Origin: Corynebacterium lemuris
GTDB taxonomy: Bacteria; Actinomycetota; Actinomycetes; Mycobacteriales; Mycobacteriaceae
Direction: 5' to 3'
DNA: 64,000 nucleotides
NCBI RefSeq assembly: GCF_024919295.1
Contig: NZ_JANWTC010000004.1
Location: forward strand, 62,001 to 126,000
Shown here: piece by piece, positions 42,617 through 50,590 of the stretch
Layout of the letters: every line of letters begins with the position of its first letter
How positions within the stretch are numbered: the stretch's first letter is position 1
Notes under the pieces: generated by a model
What the model saw: the letters and a program-made list of their open reading frames with translations, nothing else
Database searches by the model: none
Told to the model about the DNA's origin: nothing
Position numbers and translations under genes: made by a program

Positions 42617-43723
42617 TTGTCTCTGCGCCACTCCGCCTATCAGCTGGCCCTGAAGGCCATGTTCAACCTCCCGCCGGAGCGCATCCACGGGATCATCAAC
42701 GACGGCCTCGGTCTCCTCCAGACCGCCGGTCCCGTCAACCGGGTGCTGGGCAGGGTCGTCCCCGTCAACGACCCCGTGCTCGCGCAGGAGGTCTTCGGCC
42801 GCACTGTCCCGCGTCCACTGGGCCTGGCCGCCGGCTTCGACAAGAACGCCGCCGCCGCCGACACCTGGACCGCCCTGGGTTTCGGCTACTCCGAGCTGGG
42901 CACCGTCACCGCCTCCCCGCAGGACGGCAACCCCACCCCGCGCCTGTTCCGCCTGCCGGCGGACAAGGCGATCCTCAACCGCATGGGCTTCAACAATGAC
43001 GGTGCGGCCGCCGCCGCGGAGAACCTGCGCCGCCGTCGCTCCGCCGACGTGATCGGCATCAACATCGGAAAGACCAAGGTTGCCCCGGCCGACCAGGCCG
43101 TCGACGATTACCGCCGCTCCGCCTCCCTGCTCGGCGACCTCGCCGACTACCTGGTGGTCAACGTCTCCTCCCCCAACACCCCGGGCCTGCGCGACCTGCA
43201 GGCCGTGGAATCCCTGCGCCCCATCCTCGCGGCCGTCCAGGAGTCCACCGGCACCCCCGTGCTGGTGAAGATCGCCCCCGACCTCTCCGACGAGGATGTC
43301 GACGCCGTCGCGGACCTCGCCCTGGACCTGGGTCTGGCCGGCATCGTCGCCACCAACACCACCATCTCCCGCCAGGGTCTGACTACCCCGGCCGAGGAAG
43401 TGGCCGCCATGGGTGCGGGTGGGATCTCGGGCCCGCCGGTCGCCGAGCGCGCCCTCGAGGTCCTGCGCCGTCTCCGTGCCCGCGTAGGCGACAAACTGGT
43501 CCTCATCTCCGTCGGCGGTATCTCCACCCCGCAGCAGGCCTGGGAGCGCATCACCGCCGGCGCCACCCTCTTGCAGGGCTACACCGGCTTCATCTACGGC
43601 GGCCCGCTGTGGATCAGCGACATCCACCGCGGCATCGCCAACCAGATCCACCGCCACGGCCTGGACAGCATCACCGATGCCATCGGGTCCGAACTGGAGT
43701 GGCTGGCCAACCCGGCCCGCTGA
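42617..43723 (+). CDS. pyrD: Dihydroorotate dehydrogenase, quinone-dependent (class 2)
   Basis: The product has 368 residues. PyrD oxidises dihydroorotate to orotate with electrons to quinone in the fourth step of pyrimidine synthesis, at the membrane. The class-2 N-terminal amphipathic helix ([24 protein letters not shown]) is present. FMN-binding and catalytic segments include [33 protein letters not shown] (catalytic Ser), KIAPDLSDE and [33 protein letters not shown]. The TTG start has AAGGACC 6-7 nt upstream. A terminator follows. Confidence 0.97.
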   Translation: MSLRHSAYQLALKAMFNLPPERIHGIINDGLGLLQTAGPVNRVLGRVVPVNDPVLAQEVFGRTVPRPLGLAAGFDKNAAAADTWTALGFGYSELGTVTASPQDGNPTPRLFRLPADKAILNRMGFNNDGAAAAAENLRRRRSADVIGINIGKTKVAPADQAVDDYRRSASLLGDLADYLVVNVSSPNTPGLRDLQAVESLRPILAAVQESTGTPVLVKIAPDLSDEDVDAVADLALDLGLAGIVATNTTISRQGLTTPAEEVAAMGAGGISGPPVAERALEVLRRLRARVGDKLVLISVGGISTPQQAWERITAGATLLQGYTGFIYGGPLWISDIHRGIANQIHRHGLDSITDAIGSELEWLANPAR

Positions 43724-43732
43724 CAGAGGACG

Positions 43733-43780
43733 AAAAGGGCCGGCAGCACCTTCCCGTGAGGAGGTGCTGCCGGCCCTTTT
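43733..43780. terminator. Bidirectional terminator between pyrD and the convergent membrane gene
   Basis: AAAAGGGCCGGCAGCACCT pairs perfectly with AGGTGCTGCCGGCCCTTTT (19-bp stem). A T run follows on the plus strand and the stem itself gives one on the minus strand. Confidence 0.92.
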
Positions 43781-43809
43781 TATGCGGGCTCCGATGGCGG
43801 CCCCGCCAC

Positions 43810-44205
43810 TCAGTCCTTCGGGATCAGCGAACGGCGGATGACCAGACCCGCCAGCAGCGCCGCCACCGCGTACATGGCCAGCCAGTACTGTCCCATCACG
43901 TACAGGGCCACGTTCGGTATGAAACGGCTGAAGATCACCAGGGCCACCGCCACGATCAGCGCGATGACCTGGGCGCGGCTGGCAGCCTGATCCCGGCGGA
44001 CGGTGGCGAAGGCGCCGAAGATGATCACGGCGACGATGATGACGAGGAAACCCGGTGTCACCACGAACGGGGCCATCCAGCCGTCAGTGAACACCGAGAC
44101 GACGGTGAACACCAGCAGGGCGACGGCCAGCGCCATGAAGGCGCCGCCCACACGCAGCGCCACAGGCACGCGGAAAGTCCGTTCAGGGGAATCGTTTTCG
44201 CTCAT
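43810..44205 (-). CDS. Four-helix membrane protein of unknown function
   Basis: The product has 131 residues with four membrane helices: FMALAVALLVFTVVSVFT, GFLVIIVAVIIFGAFA, AQVIALIVAVALVIFSRFI and YWLAMYAVAALLAGLVI, separated by short loops. The N-terminus is polar and cytosolic-like, with MSENDSPERTFRVPVALR. No family signature is recognised. The ATG has a nearby GGAG, but TAGTCT at 44215-44220 also sits 9 nt before it, so it may have its own promoter. It overlaps nothing and is 12 nt from the PEBP gene. Confidence 0.7.
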   Translation of the reverse strand: MSENDSPERTFRVPVALRVGGAFMALAVALLVFTVVSVFTDGWMAPFVVTPGFLVIIVAVIIFGAFATVRRDQAASRAQVIALIVAVALVIFSRFIPNVALYVMGQYWLAMYAVAALLAGLVIRRSLIPKD

Positions 44206-44217
44206 GGTCTCCAGAGA

Positions 44218-44757
44218 CTACTTGGTCTCGTACCAGCCCCACAGGATGGCGCGGCCGATGGAGTGGAAATGAAGGTTGAAGCCCAGCACCGTGGGGGTGG
44301 CGGAGGGGTCGACATCGAGCTTCTCGACGTCCACCGCATGCACCGTGAACAGGTAGCGGTGCGGCGCGTGGTCCGAGGGCGGGTTGGCGCCGTAGTAGGT
44401 GCGCTGTCCGGAGTCATTGACCAGGCTGACCACACCCTCGATGCCGAGGTCCTCCGTTGAGCCCGCCCCGGTCGACAGCTCGGTCACCGAGACCGGGATG
44501 TTGAAGGCCGCCCAGTGCCAGAAACCCGCCCCTGTCGGTGCGTCCGGATCGAGGCAGGTAATTGCCAGGGACTTCGTCCCCTCCGGCAGATCGGACCAGG
44601 ACAGCTGCGGGGAGATGTTGGCGGGGGCGCGCTGCGCCTCATCAAGCTCATCGCCATTGTTGAGGTCCGTGGAGGTCAACGTGAAGGAGGGGAGGTCCTT
44701 CAGCGGGGCGTACGGGTCGGGTCCGGGGCAACGGGTGTCTTCTGCGTAATTGCTCAT
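44218..44757 (-). CDS. YbhB/YbcL-type Raf kinase inhibitor-like protein (PEBP family)
   Basis: The product has 179 residues. The PEBP ligand-pocket motifs are visible: DPDAPTG, the FWHWAAFNIPVSV strand and YYGANPPSDHAPHRYLFTVHAVD. Bacterial members bind phospholipid head groups or small anions. In M. tuberculosis the homologue (Rv2140c) lies at pyrD, as here, which supports a conserved neighbourhood. The ATG at 44757 is the start of the conserved protein; the frame extends upstream without initiation signals. Confidence 0.9.
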   Translation of the reverse strand: MSNYAEDTRCPGPDPYAPLKDLPSFTLTSTDLNNGDELDEAQRAPANISPQLSWSDLPEGTKSLAITCLDPDAPTGAGFWHWAAFNIPVSVTELSTGAGSTEDLGIEGVVSLVNDSGQRTYYGANPPSDHAPHRYLFTVHAVDVEKLDVDPSATPTVLGFNLHFHSIGRAILWGWYETK

Positions 44758-44860
44758 GCTTACGTTGTACCCGAGAAAAGAGGTCGTGTCCCCGACTTCG
44801 CCCACCACTCCCCTTCCATGGTGTCGATTACACCCCTGTAACTCGCCTTGACCTGGCGAT

Positions 44861-44890
44861 TTGTGCGTTTCCAGCGAGTGGGGCTACAGT
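44861..44890 (+). promoter_or_regulatory. Promoter of tRNA-Leu
   Basis: TTGTGC (44861-44866) and TACAGT (44885-44890) are 18 nt apart. The tRNA begins 53 nt after the -10 box. Confidence 0.45.
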
Positions 44891-44942
44891 AATGCAGGTG
44901 CCCAGCCGAGAGCATGGACACAGAGAAGTAGAAGATCACCCT

Positions 44943-45028
44943 GCCCGGGTGGCGGAATGGCAGACGCGCTAGCTTGAGGTGCTAGTGTCCTATTAACGGA
45001 CGTGGGGGTTCAAGTCCCCCTCCGGGCA
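44943..45028 (+). tRNA. tRNA-Leu (anticodon GAG)
   Basis: 86 nt, class II tRNA. The acceptor stem GCCCGGG pairs with TCCGGGC (one G-U), the anticodon stem CTAGC/GCTAG encloses TTGAGGT with GAG at 44976-44978, a long variable arm follows, and the T arm is GGGGG-TTCAAGT-CCCCC. The 3-prime CCA is not encoded. Confidence 0.97.
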
Positions 45029-45044
45029 CAAAATCTGAAGACAG

Positions 45045-45078
45045 CCCCGGTTCCTGACAGCAGGAGCCGGGGTTGTTT
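45045..45078 (+). terminator. Rho-independent terminator of tRNA-Leu
   Basis: CCCCGGTTCCTG (45045-45056) pairs with CAGGAGCCGGGG (45061-45072) with a 4-nt loop, followed by TTGTTT. Confidence 0.85.
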
Positions 45079-45303
45079 CGTCGTGCGGGGTCCCGCCGGT
45101 CGACGGGGTGGGGAGTGCAGAGTTCACCGGTTATTGACTGCCCAGGTCCGGGTCTGCCCCGGCCCCCTTTCGGGTGCCGCCGGTTCTGGGGGCACTCAGG
45201 CATGATTTTTCTGAAACGCCAGCTCAGGGGCTCATTTTTCACTCAGAAACTCCCTAGGTATGACTAATGCGGTTCTTTGGCAGGTTTCTTTCAGGAACGC
45301 TGT

Positions 45304-45309
45304 TAGATT
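45304..45309 (+). promoter_or_regulatory. -10 hexamer, leaderless promoter of the response regulator gene
   Basis: TAGATT, 6 nt before the ATG at 45316. Confidence 0.6.
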
Positions 45310-45315
45310 CAGTTC

Positions 45316-45981
45316 ATGCATGTCAATGTGGTGGCGATCGACGACCATGAGGTGGCACTCCTCGGGCTGGAACAGATGCTCCGGGCGTCCGGGGAGTGCA
45401 CCCTGGTGGGTACCTACCACTCGGTCCCCAGGGCCCTCGCCCACATGAGAGCCCCGGATGCCCCCACCGTCCATGTGGCACTGCTGGATCTGCGTCTCGC
45501 CGACGGAAGTGACCCCCTGATCAACGCCGAGGCACTCCACGGGGCCGGGATGACCGTCCTCGTCTACAGCTCACTGGAGAGCCCCTTCCTGTTGCGCAGG
45601 GCCCTGCAGGCGGGAGTGGCGGGTGCCGTAGAGAAGACCGCCAGCCGGGAGAACCTCATCCACGCGATCACCCTGGCCGCCCAGGGCAAGACCTACGCCA
45701 CGGCCGACTGGGCCGGCGCCATCGACTCCGACCCCCTCCTCCACGCCGCCGACCTCTCCCCGCGTCAACGTGAGGTCCTCGAGCTCTACGCCATGGGCGA
45801 ATCAGCCAAGGGGGTGGCTTCCATCACCGGATTGTCCCAGGACACCGTGCAGGACTACCTCGGCCGGATCCGCACCAAGTACTCCATGGTCGGACGCCCT
45901 GCCAACACCAAGATCGACCTGCTGATCCGGGCACAGGAGGACGGCTACCTGCCGGGCCCCTCCGACATCGTGGGAGCGTAA
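45316..45981 (+). CDS. NarL/LuxR-type response regulator, orphan
   Basis: The product has 221 residues. The receiver domain has the acidic pair DD at residues 9-10, the phospho-acceptor Asp58 in LLDLRL, and Lys107 in AVEKTAS. A LuxR-type winged-less HTH follows (LSPRQREVLELYAMGESAKGVASITGLSQDTVQDYLGRIRTKY, about residues 149-191). No sensor kinase gene is adjacent, so it is an orphan regulator. The next gene (TVP38) starts 11 nt downstream with its own -10 box overlapping the stop. Confidence 0.93.
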   Translation: MHVNVVAIDDHEVALLGLEQMLRASGECTLVGTYHSVPRALAHMRAPDAPTVHVALLDLRLADGSDPLINAEALHGAGMTVLVYSSLESPFLLRRALQAGVAGAVEKTASRENLIHAITLAAQGKTYATADWAGAIDSDPLLHAADLSPRQREVLELYAMGESAKGVASITGLSQDTVQDYLGRIRTKYSMVGRPANTKIDLLIRAQEDGYLPGPSDIVGA

Positions 45982-45984
45982 ACT
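45979..45984 (+). promoter_or_regulatory. -10 hexamer, leaderless promoter of the TVP38 gene
   Basis: TAAACT includes the stop codon of the upstream gene and is 8 nt before the GTG at 45993. Confidence 0.5.
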
Positions 45985-45992
45985 TTCTTTCC

Positions 45993-46694
45993 GTGAAACA
46001 AGTCAGGAAGTCCATCGCGGGTCTGTTCCGCGACGGCATGGCCGGCATCGCGGAATGGTCCTGGTCCCGCCGCCTGGCGGTCGCGGCGGCGCTGCTGTCC
46101 TGCATCGCGGTGACGGTACTGGTGGAGATCCCCTCCGTCGCAACCCTGCAGGACTGGGCCAGTGCCGCCGGCAGCCCCTTCATCGTACTGTTCTGGGGTG
46201 GCTATGTGGCACTCACGCAGTTCCCCGTTCCCCGCACCATCCTCACGCTGGCCAGCGGTGTTCTCTTCGGCCCGTGGCAGGGCGTTCTCATCGCACTGAG
46301 CGCCACCACAGCCTCCGCCGCTCTCAGCCTGCTGGTGGTGCGCGGTCTCCTCGGGGACTGGATGTCCACCCGGCTCACCCACCCGGCGGTCGCGGGCGTT
46401 AACACGCGTCTGGAGGAACGTGGCTGGCTGGCGGTGACCAGCCTCCGGATGATCGCGGGAGTACCTTTCTCCGTCCTCAACTACGCGGCGGCCCTGACGA
46501 GCGTGCCGCTGGGGATGTTCACCCTCGCCACCTTCATCGGTTCCGCCCCCGGCACGGCGGTCACCGTCCTGCTGGGCGATACCCTTGCGGGTGAGCCCGA
46601 TCCCGTGGTCATCGGCTTCACCGTCCTGCTGGCGGCGGTGGGTGTGGTGGGGCTCGCAGTGGACCAGCGACTCCCGGTCAAGTCTGTGACGTAG
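45993..46694 (+). CDS. TVP38/TMEM64 family membrane protein
   Basis: The product has 233 residues with a VTT (SNARE-associated) domain. The core is FWGGYVALTQFPVPRTILTLASGVLFGPWQGVLIALSATTASAALSLLVVRGLLGDWM, followed by RGWLAVTSLRMIAGVPFSVLNYAAALTSVPLGMFTLATFIGSAPGTAVTVLLGDTLAG, a classical DedA/TVP38 double-helical hairpin arrangement. Members are linked to lipid scrambling or undecaprenyl-phosphate translocation in the DedA group. The GTG start has a leaderless -10 box. It is downstream of an orphan regulator, so the two may be linked. Confidence 0.9.
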   Translation: MKQVRKSIAGLFRDGMAGIAEWSWSRRLAVAAALLSCIAVTVLVEIPSVATLQDWASAAGSPFIVLFWGGYVALTQFPVPRTILTLASGVLFGPWQGVLIALSATTASAALSLLVVRGLLGDWMSTRLTHPAVAGVNTRLEERGWLAVTSLRMIAGVPFSVLNYAAALTSVPLGMFTLATFIGSAPGTAVTVLLGDTLAGEPDPVVIGFTVLLAAVGVVGLAVDQRLPVKSVT

Positions 46695-46731
46695 ACTTAT
46701 CTCAACGTCGCCAGTTGAAGGAGTCCACGTC

Positions 46732-47310
46732 ATGCTTGCTGTCCACGCCCGGTACCGGGGGAAAGAGGCCCGCCGCGCCCTGCTGGTGAAGCGGTCCGCG
46801 GAGGCCCTGTCCACCCTGGAGGGTGTCGGGGAATTCCAGCTCCTGGGTGTGGAGGACATCTGCGCCGTGGTCGACTCCCCCGCCGCCCTGTGCGACACCG
46901 TGATGGCACTGCTCTCCGACGGGAGTTGGGCCGTGGGCATCGGCGTGGTCCCGGGTACCACGGATGAGGACCTCACCCGTTCCACCGCCTCCGGTGCGCT
47001 GCGGGGCGGGGCCCGGGCCGGGACGGTGAAGGTTGCCAGTCTGCCCAAGGGCACCTCATCCCTCGCCGAGGACATCGCCGCCGTCTTCGCGTTGGTGGGG
47101 CATGTGCTGAGCAAACGCACCCTGGAGGGCCGGGAGGCCACGTCGCTGGTGCGCTCGGGTCTGAATCAGAATGAGGCCGCCGAGGAGCTGGGCATCTCCA
47201 AGCAAGCGATGTCCCAGCGCCTGCAGGCGGCCGGGTGGCAGGCGGAGTCCGCCGGCTGGCGGCTGGCGGTCAACCTGCTGGCCCGCGCGGAGGCGGGCCG
47301 GTACGACTAA
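46732..47310 (+). CDS. HTH-containing conserved protein
   Basis: The product has 192 residues. The N-terminal half is a beta/alpha region (AVHARYRGKEARRALLVKRSAEALSTL, AVGIGVVPGTTDEDLTRSTASGALRGGARAGTVKVA). A helix-turn-helix lies at about residues 146-169 (LNQNEAAEELGISKQAMSQRLQAAGW). It could be a SatD-like or other single-domain transcription regulator. AAGGAG lies 8 nt before the ATG. Its stop overlaps the stop of the convergent SPFH gene by 3 bases. Confidence 0.7.
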   Translation: MLAVHARYRGKEARRALLVKRSAEALSTLEGVGEFQLLGVEDICAVVDSPAALCDTVMALLSDGSWAVGIGVVPGTTDEDLTRSTASGALRGGARAGTVKVASLPKGTSSLAEDIAAVFALVGHVLSKRTLEGREATSLVRSGLNQNEAAEELGISKQAMSQRLQAAGWQAESAGWRLAVNLLARAEAGRYD

Positions 47311-48515
47311 CGTTCCTCGGGCTCAGGCCCCGGCTCCGGCAACTCGGCGCCCAGCTGGCCGATCTCCAGGGCGGAGTTGTCGGTGCGCCGCGGGCGGGCG
47401 AGCTCGTGCGGTTCCGGATCGACGGGCTTGTTGGCCACGGCGGTGGCGGCGGCGACGGCCGCAGCGATCTCCGGGTCGGTGGCCGTGTTGAACCAGTCCT
47501 CGGTGTCCTCTTCCCCGGCCATCTCCCGGGTCTCCTGGTCGACGTGGGAGGGTTCGTAGCGGAAGATACCCTCCTCGTCCTTCTTGGCGAAGGCCTTCGC
47601 GAACTGCTCGAGGGAGTCCCCGAACTGGGAGGGGATCATCCACATCGTGGACGCCTCGCCCTGGGCCAGCTCCGGCAGCTTCTCCAGATACTGGTAGGCC
47701 AGCACCTCGGGAGTGACCTTGGAGGATTTGATGGCGGCGTTGACCTTCTGGATGGCGCGGGCCTCACCCTGCGCCTGGAGGAAACGGGCGGCGCGCTCAC
47801 CCTCGGCCTTGAGGATCATGGCCTGGCGCTCGGCCTCGGCCTGCAGGATGGCGGCGTGCTTCTCGCCCTCCGCGGAGAGGATGCGGGCCTGCTTCTCGCC
47901 TTCGGCGGTCTTGATGTCGGATTCGCGGCGGCCCTCGGCGGTGAGGATCATGGCGCGTTTCTCACGGTCCGCCTTCATCTGCATCTCCATCGACTGCTGG
48001 ATCGACGGCGGCGGGTCAATAGCCTTGAGCTCCACGCGGCTGATGCGCAGCCCCCACTTGGAGGTGGCGGCATCCAGCTCACCGCGCAGACGGCGGTTGA
48101 TGGTGTCGCGTGAGGTCAGCGTCTCCTCCAGGGTCATTCCGCCGACAACGTCGCGGAGGGTGGCCACGGAAATCTGCTCGACACCGACGATGTAGTTGTC
48201 CACACCGTAGATCGCCTTGGCGGGATCGTTGATCTGGAAGGTGACCACGATGTCGATGGCGACCGTCAGGTTGTCCTGGGTGATGACGGCCTGCGGCGGG
48301 AAGGAGACCACGCGCTCACGGGTGTCGATGCGGGTACGTACCCGGTCGATGAACGGGACCAGCAGAGTCAGCCCACCGGACACGGTGCGGGTGTAGCTGC
48401 CCAGGCGTTCGATGACGGCAGCCTCCCCCTGCGGGATCAGGGCGATGGATTTGATGACGACGAACGCCACGAAGGCGAGCGCCACCACCAAGAGAATCAG
48501 GCCGATGGCTTCCAT
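47307..48515 (-). CDS. SPFH/stomatin family protein (QmcA-like)
   Basis: The product has 402 residues. One N-terminal membrane helix (IGLILLVVALAFVAFVVIKSI) leads into the stomatin core: PQGEAAVIERLGSYTRTVSGGLTLLVPFIDRVRTRIDTRERVVSFPPQAVITQDNLTVAIDIVVTFQI, then a helical coil (QQSMEMQMKADREKRAMILTAEGRRESDIKTAEGEKQARILSAEGE). The C-terminal 100 residues are acidic and Pro-rich. The NfeD gene lies directly upstream (AAGGAG 9 nt before the ATG), as in other SPFH/NfeD pairs, which act together at the membrane. Its C-terminus overlaps the convergent HTH gene. Confidence 0.93.
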   Translation of the reverse strand: MEAIGLILLVVALAFVAFVVIKSIALIPQGEAAVIERLGSYTRTVSGGLTLLVPFIDRVRTRIDTRERVVSFPPQAVITQDNLTVAIDIVVTFQINDPAKAIYGVDNYIVGVEQISVATLRDVVGGMTLEETLTSRDTINRRLRGELDAATSKWGLRISRVELKAIDPPPSIQQSMEMQMKADREKRAMILTAEGRRESDIKTAEGEKQARILSAEGEKHAAILQAEAERQAMILKAEGERAARFLQAQGEARAIQKVNAAIKSSKVTPEVLAYQYLEKLPELAQGEASTMWMIPSQFGDSLEQFAKAFAKKDEEGIFRYEPSHVDQETREMAGEEDTEDWFNTATDPEIAAAVAAATAVANKPVDPEPHELARPRRTDNSALEIGQLGAELPEPGPEPEER

Positions 48516-48518
48516 GGT

Positions 48519-48947
48519 CTAGTGCTCCTTCCACACGACGGCGGTGGCGCCGTCGATGTCAACGACGGTGACGCGCTCACCCTCGGCGAATGTCAGTTCG
48601 GGGTCCAGGGGGCGGGCTGACCAGATGGAGCCGTCGAGCCGCACCTGGCCGGTGCTGCCGTGGACCTGGGAGATCACCTCTGCGGTGGTGCCGACCAGCG
48701 CCCGGACGGAAGTGTCCAGCGCTTTCGGGGCCTGCAGGTGGCGACGCAGGAACGGCCGCAGGAAGACCAGCAGGCCGAAGGCGGTGATGGCGAAGGCCAC
48801 CACTGAACCCCAGAGCGGGGCCCCCGCCAGCGACACCCCGGCCGCGGCCAGGGCCGCACCGGCGAGCATGAGCAGGGTGAATTCGCCCACGGCGAGCTCC
48901 AGTCCCGCCAGGACGAGTGCCGCGATCAACCAGATGATTGCTCCCAC
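48519..48947 (-). CDS. NfeD family membrane protein
   Basis: The product has 142 residues. Four hydrophobic stretches at the N-terminal half (IIWLIAALVLAGLELA, FTLLMLAGAALAAAGVSLA, VVAFAITAFGLLVFLRPFL) lead to a C-terminal OB-fold (LVGTTAEVISQVHGSTGQVRLDGSIWSARPLDPELTFAEGERVTVVDIDGATAVVWKEH). NfeD-like proteins partner with stomatin/SPFH proteins, here the next gene. The GTG at 48947 has TACGTT 7 nt upstream and is preferred over a TTG at 48956. Confidence 0.93.
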   Translation of the reverse strand: MGAIIWLIAALVLAGLELAVGEFTLLMLAGAALAAAGVSLAGAPLWGSVVAFAITAFGLLVFLRPFLRRHLQAPKALDTSVRALVGTTAEVISQVHGSTGQVRLDGSIWSARPLDPELTFAEGERVTVVDIDGATAVVWKEH

Positions 48948-48954
48948 GTCCCCC

Positions 48955-48960
48955 AACGTA
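48955..48960 (-). promoter_or_regulatory. -10 hexamer, leaderless promoter of the nfeD-SPFH operon
   Basis: TACGTT on the minus strand, 7 nt before the GTG at 48947. Confidence 0.5.
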
Positions 48961-48970
48961 CCAACGGGAG

Positions 48971-49819
48971 CTAGATCAGGTCGGACTTCTTCAGCTCGGG
49001 TGTGGTGACGAAATCAACGAGTCTTTCCACGGCACCGATGAGGGTGGAGTCCAGGTCCCGGAAGCTGGAGACGGCGGAGTAGACGCGGCGCCAACCCTCC
49101 CGGGGATCCGACCAGCCGAGACGCTCACACACCCCGGTCTTCCAGTCCTCCCCGTAGGGCACCTCCGGCCAGGCGCGGATACCGACTGCCGCCGGTTTCA
49201 CTGCCGCCCAGATATCGATGTACGGGTGGCCGGTGACCAGCACGTGCTCCCCCACCGTCTGCGTCATCCGGGTCTCCTTGGAACCCTCCACGAGGTGATC
49301 GGCGAGCACCCCCACCCGCCGGCCCTGACCCGGGCCGAACTCCGCTAGGCGGGACTCGAGATTGTCCAGGCCTTCCAGGTACTCGACAACCACACCCTCT
49401 ACGCGCAGGTCGTGGCCCCACACCTTCTCCACGATCGCGGCATCATGGATGCCCTCGACCCAGATGCGGGAGGGGGCCGCCACCTTCGCCTCGAGGTTCT
49501 CCACCTTGCGGGAACCGGAGTTCGAGTGGCGGGGAACCTCCTGCTTCTTCGGGATGTGTCGGATGAGTGTGACCGGTTGGCCGTCGATGAGGAAGCCACC
49601 ACTGAGCAGCTGGAACAGCCGCTGCACACCGCGACGGTCCTCGAGGCGGACGAATTCCCCGTCGTAGGTCCGCTCCCAGCCGACCACCGCCCCGACATAA
49701 TCCTCACCGGTGACCTCGACCACCAGGCCGGGTGTGGCCTCCACTTTCGGGTACTCGCGGGGGCGGGAACGGGCATGTCCGGCGAAGATGTCGCCGCGAT
49801 ATGGATCACGGAAGCTCAT
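48971..49819 (-). CDS. DUF3097 family protein
   Basis: The product has 282 residues. The actinobacterial family DUF3097 is recognised by the N-terminal DPYRGDIFAGHARSRPREYPKVEATPGLVVE, the GVQRLFQLLSGGFLIDGQPVTL segment and the central RIWVEGIHDAAIVEKVWGHDLRVEGVVVEYLEGLDNL, which resembles a TOPRIM-like nucleotide-binding core (GIHDAA, then EYLEG, GVLADHLVEGSKE). A role in nucleic-acid processing is inferred, not shown. The start is leaderless. It diverges from the 49853 gene with the two -10 boxes 5 bp apart. Confidence 0.9.
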   Translation of the reverse strand: MSFRDPYRGDIFAGHARSRPREYPKVEATPGLVVEVTGEDYVGAVVGWERTYDGEFVRLEDRRGVQRLFQLLSGGFLIDGQPVTLIRHIPKKQEVPRHSNSGSRKVENLEAKVAAPSRIWVEGIHDAAIVEKVWGHDLRVEGVVVEYLEGLDNLESRLAEFGPGQGRRVGVLADHLVEGSKETRMTQTVGEHVLVTGHPYIDIWAAVKPAAVGIRAWPEVPYGEDWKTGVCERLGWSDPREGWRRVYSAVSSFRDLDSTLIGAVERLVDFVTTPELKKSDLI

Positions 49820-49827
49820 GTCGGGCC

Positions 49828-49833
49828 AGTCTA
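49828..49833 (-). promoter_or_regulatory. -10 hexamer, leaderless promoter of the DUF3097 gene
   Basis: TAGACT on the minus strand, 8 nt before the ATG at 49819. Confidence 0.5.
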
Positions 49834-49838
49834 TCGGC

Positions 49839-49844
49839 TACACT
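49839..49844 (+). promoter_or_regulatory. -10 hexamer, leaderless promoter of the 49853 gene
   Basis: TACACT, 8 nt before the ATG at 49853. Confidence 0.5.
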
Positions 49845-49852
49845 CCCCCGCC

Positions 49853-50590
49853 ATGGATATCCGCACCGAAGTCTGGTCCCCGTTGCAGAACACCGCCGTC
49901 TGGCTCGGTGCCTGGCTGCACGGGCTGACCCCCACCGACAATCTCGTCGGGGCGTTGACGGATCTGGGTGGGGAGGGCCTCGTGGGGGTGCTGGGTGACA
50001 TCCGCCGGACAGCCACCGGGGTGGCCGCCGACGGGGAGCCGGTGCTCCGCCTGGTGCTCTCGGGCCCCGGGGAGGCACCCGCCCTGCCGGCGGGCGGGGC
50101 GGCGGCTGAGGCTGCGTCGGCAGGCGGGCTCGGTGCCCTCGTCCTCCGCGACGCCGATCCGCTCACCTCCCACATTCTCGTCCCCGATGCGGCGGGCGAC
50201 TGGCAGTGGTTCGTGAAGGACAATCCCCTGCCCGCCCCGGCGTGGCTGAGCCCCGGCGAGGCGGACCAGTTGCTCACGCAGGCCACCACGGAGGCGGCCC
50301 GCCTCGTGACGGCCTCCGGCTACCGCACCGATGCGCTGAACTCCCCGCGTCTGACGGTGGGCACCCTCGCCGATTTCTACGACACCCCCGGTCTGCCGGC
50401 GGCGGTGCCCGGCCGTGCGGCGAAGCTCTTCGCCCGGGCGGACCGGGTGGCCGCGATCATCGAGACGGTCACCGCCCGCATGAACGACCATCGCATCGAC
50501 CCGCAGCTGCTGGGCCTGTGGCGGCACATCCGTGCCGCCCGGATGGCCGGCGTGGCCTATGCGGTCCGGGAGTTCGGCCGGCTGACCTGA
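49853..50590 (+). CDS. Conserved hypothetical protein, Rv1486c-like
   Basis: The product has 245 residues. It is soluble, mainly helical at the ends, with a Gly/Ala-rich insert ([23 protein letters not shown]). Segments such as [29 protein letters not shown] and [40 protein letters not shown] look conserved rather than low complexity. The neighbourhood NfeD-SPFH-ferrochelatase matches mycobacterial Rv1485-Rv1488, so it probably corresponds to Rv1486c. No function is known. Its 3-prime end overlaps the convergent hemH gene by 34 nt. Confidence 0.75.
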   Translation: MDIRTEVWSPLQNTAVWLGAWLHGLTPTDNLVGALTDLGGEGLVGVLGDIRRTATGVAADGEPVLRLVLSGPGEAPALPAGGAAAEAASAGGLGALVLRDADPLTSHILVPDAAGDWQWFVKDNPLPAPAWLSPGEADQLLTQATTEAARLVTASGYRTDALNSPRLTVGTLADFYDTPGLPAAVPGRAAKLFARADRVAAIIETVTARMNDHRIDPQLLGLWRHIRAARMAGVAYAVREFGRLT

